This document shows, piece after piece, positions 59,240 to 59,301 of a stretch of DNA of 59,301 nt. Each line of letters begins with the position of its first letter. Position 1 is the stretch's first letter. Source of the DNA: Pedobacter soli (GTDB lineage: Bacteria; Bacteroidota; Bacteroidia; Sphingobacteriales; Sphingobacteriaceae); the NCBI RefSeq assembly GCF_900101435.1, contig NZ_FMZH01000021.1:1-59301 (forward strand). Reading direction: 5' to 3'. Below the pieces are notes generated by a model. It did not search any database. It had not been told where the DNA came from and worked only from the letters and a program-made list of their open reading frames with translations. Both the position numbers and the translations under genes were made by a program.

Positions 59240-59301
59240 TATGAATTACAGATTATTTGCAGGCATTGATGTTTCAAAACTGAAAATAGATGTTGTGTTT
59301 T
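59240..59301 (+). CDS. IS110-family transposase, N-terminal start (cut by window end)
   Basis: The first 20 codons of a transposase from the ATG at 59240 to the window end. They read MNYRLFAGIDVSKLKIDVVF, containing G-I-D-V-S-K, the beginning of the RuvC-like DEDD domain of IS110 enzymes. It has the same orientation as the fragment at 3-713, but the two cannot be joined or compared. Confidence 0.88.

Noticed and set aside
1..59301. Composite transposon bounded by the two IS110 fragments
   Set aside because: The interior contains dnaA, gcvP, recJ, hemH and similar core genes, and IS110 is not known to mobilise such spans.

Overview
The window is a piece of chromosome from a Bacteroidota bacterium, most likely a Pedobacter-like member of the Sphingobacteriaceae. 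The DNA is AT-rich. Promoters follow the Bacteroidota TAnnTTTG form. Many gene families present are typical of the phylum: GIN-domain protein, BT_3928-type DoxX fusion, DUF2752 plus CCC-motif pair, DUF1599, YARHG and TPM/LemA. A CrtW/CruF/CrtD-type carotenoid pathway also fits. No rRNA or tRNA gene was recognised. The genus is inferred; no search was possible.

Layout. 1-0.7 kb: C-terminal part of an IS110-family transposase. 1-1.3 kb: three 88-bp tandem repeats. 1.3-13.5 kb: cell-envelope sugar genes (GtrA and ArnT-like), pdxJ, an EamA transporter, gcvP, lipoproteins, a YceI protein and an MBL-fold hydrolase, separated by repeat-rich spacers that include a 21-bp minisatellite. 13.6-23.1 kb: sulfatase, a ~100-bp tandem repeat array, recJ, lptB, a GH3-family enzyme, a run of small membrane or lipoprotein genes, and a bacilliredoxin. 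23.2-29 kb: cdaA (c-di-AMP synthesis) and folP on the minus strand, split by a four-helix-bundle gene with inverted repeat arms; then a plus-strand operon DUF1599 / DoxX-thioredoxin fusion / ABC permease / aroK. 29-36.5 kb: a CrtI/CrtD-type desaturase, a truncated RhuM gene, M28 peptidase, DoxX, a possible 36-residue small protein, rlmD and a GIN-domain protein. 36.6-43.5 kb: phosphoribosyltransferase, then a carotenoid tailoring block (acyltransferase, glycosyltransferase, CruF, ispH, cysteine hydrolase, CrtW), then hemH and gntK. 43.5-49.5 kb: waaA (Kdo transferase), and a UDP-sugar operon ugd-uxs-galE-hypothetical-cpsB-like phosphatase. 49.6-59 kb: ABC permease, A-type Fe-S carrier, methylmalonyl-CoA mutase large subunit, a candidate oriC, dnaA, NUDIX hydrolase, and two TPM proteins with LemA. 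The window ends inside the first 20 codons of another IS110 transposase, preceded by a structured non-coding end that is a candidate bridge-RNA locus.

How the genes fit together. Three themes stand out. (1) Envelope and surface polysaccharide: LptB, WaaA, GtrA/ArnT-like, Ugd-Uxs-GalE-CpsB. (2) Isoprenoid pigment: IspH supplies precursor; CrtD-like, CruF and CrtW would make a 4-keto, 1'-hydroxylated, 3',4'-unsaturated monocyclic carotenoid. The adjacent glycosyltransferase and acyltransferase could then turn it into an acylated glycoside. (3) Core housekeeping, including dnaA.

The most unusual content is in the repeats. An inverted-arm element carries the four-helix-bundle gene between folP and cdaA, and a gene-less counterpart sits at 49.5 kb. 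Intergenic-type repeat sequence also lies in frame inside waaA.
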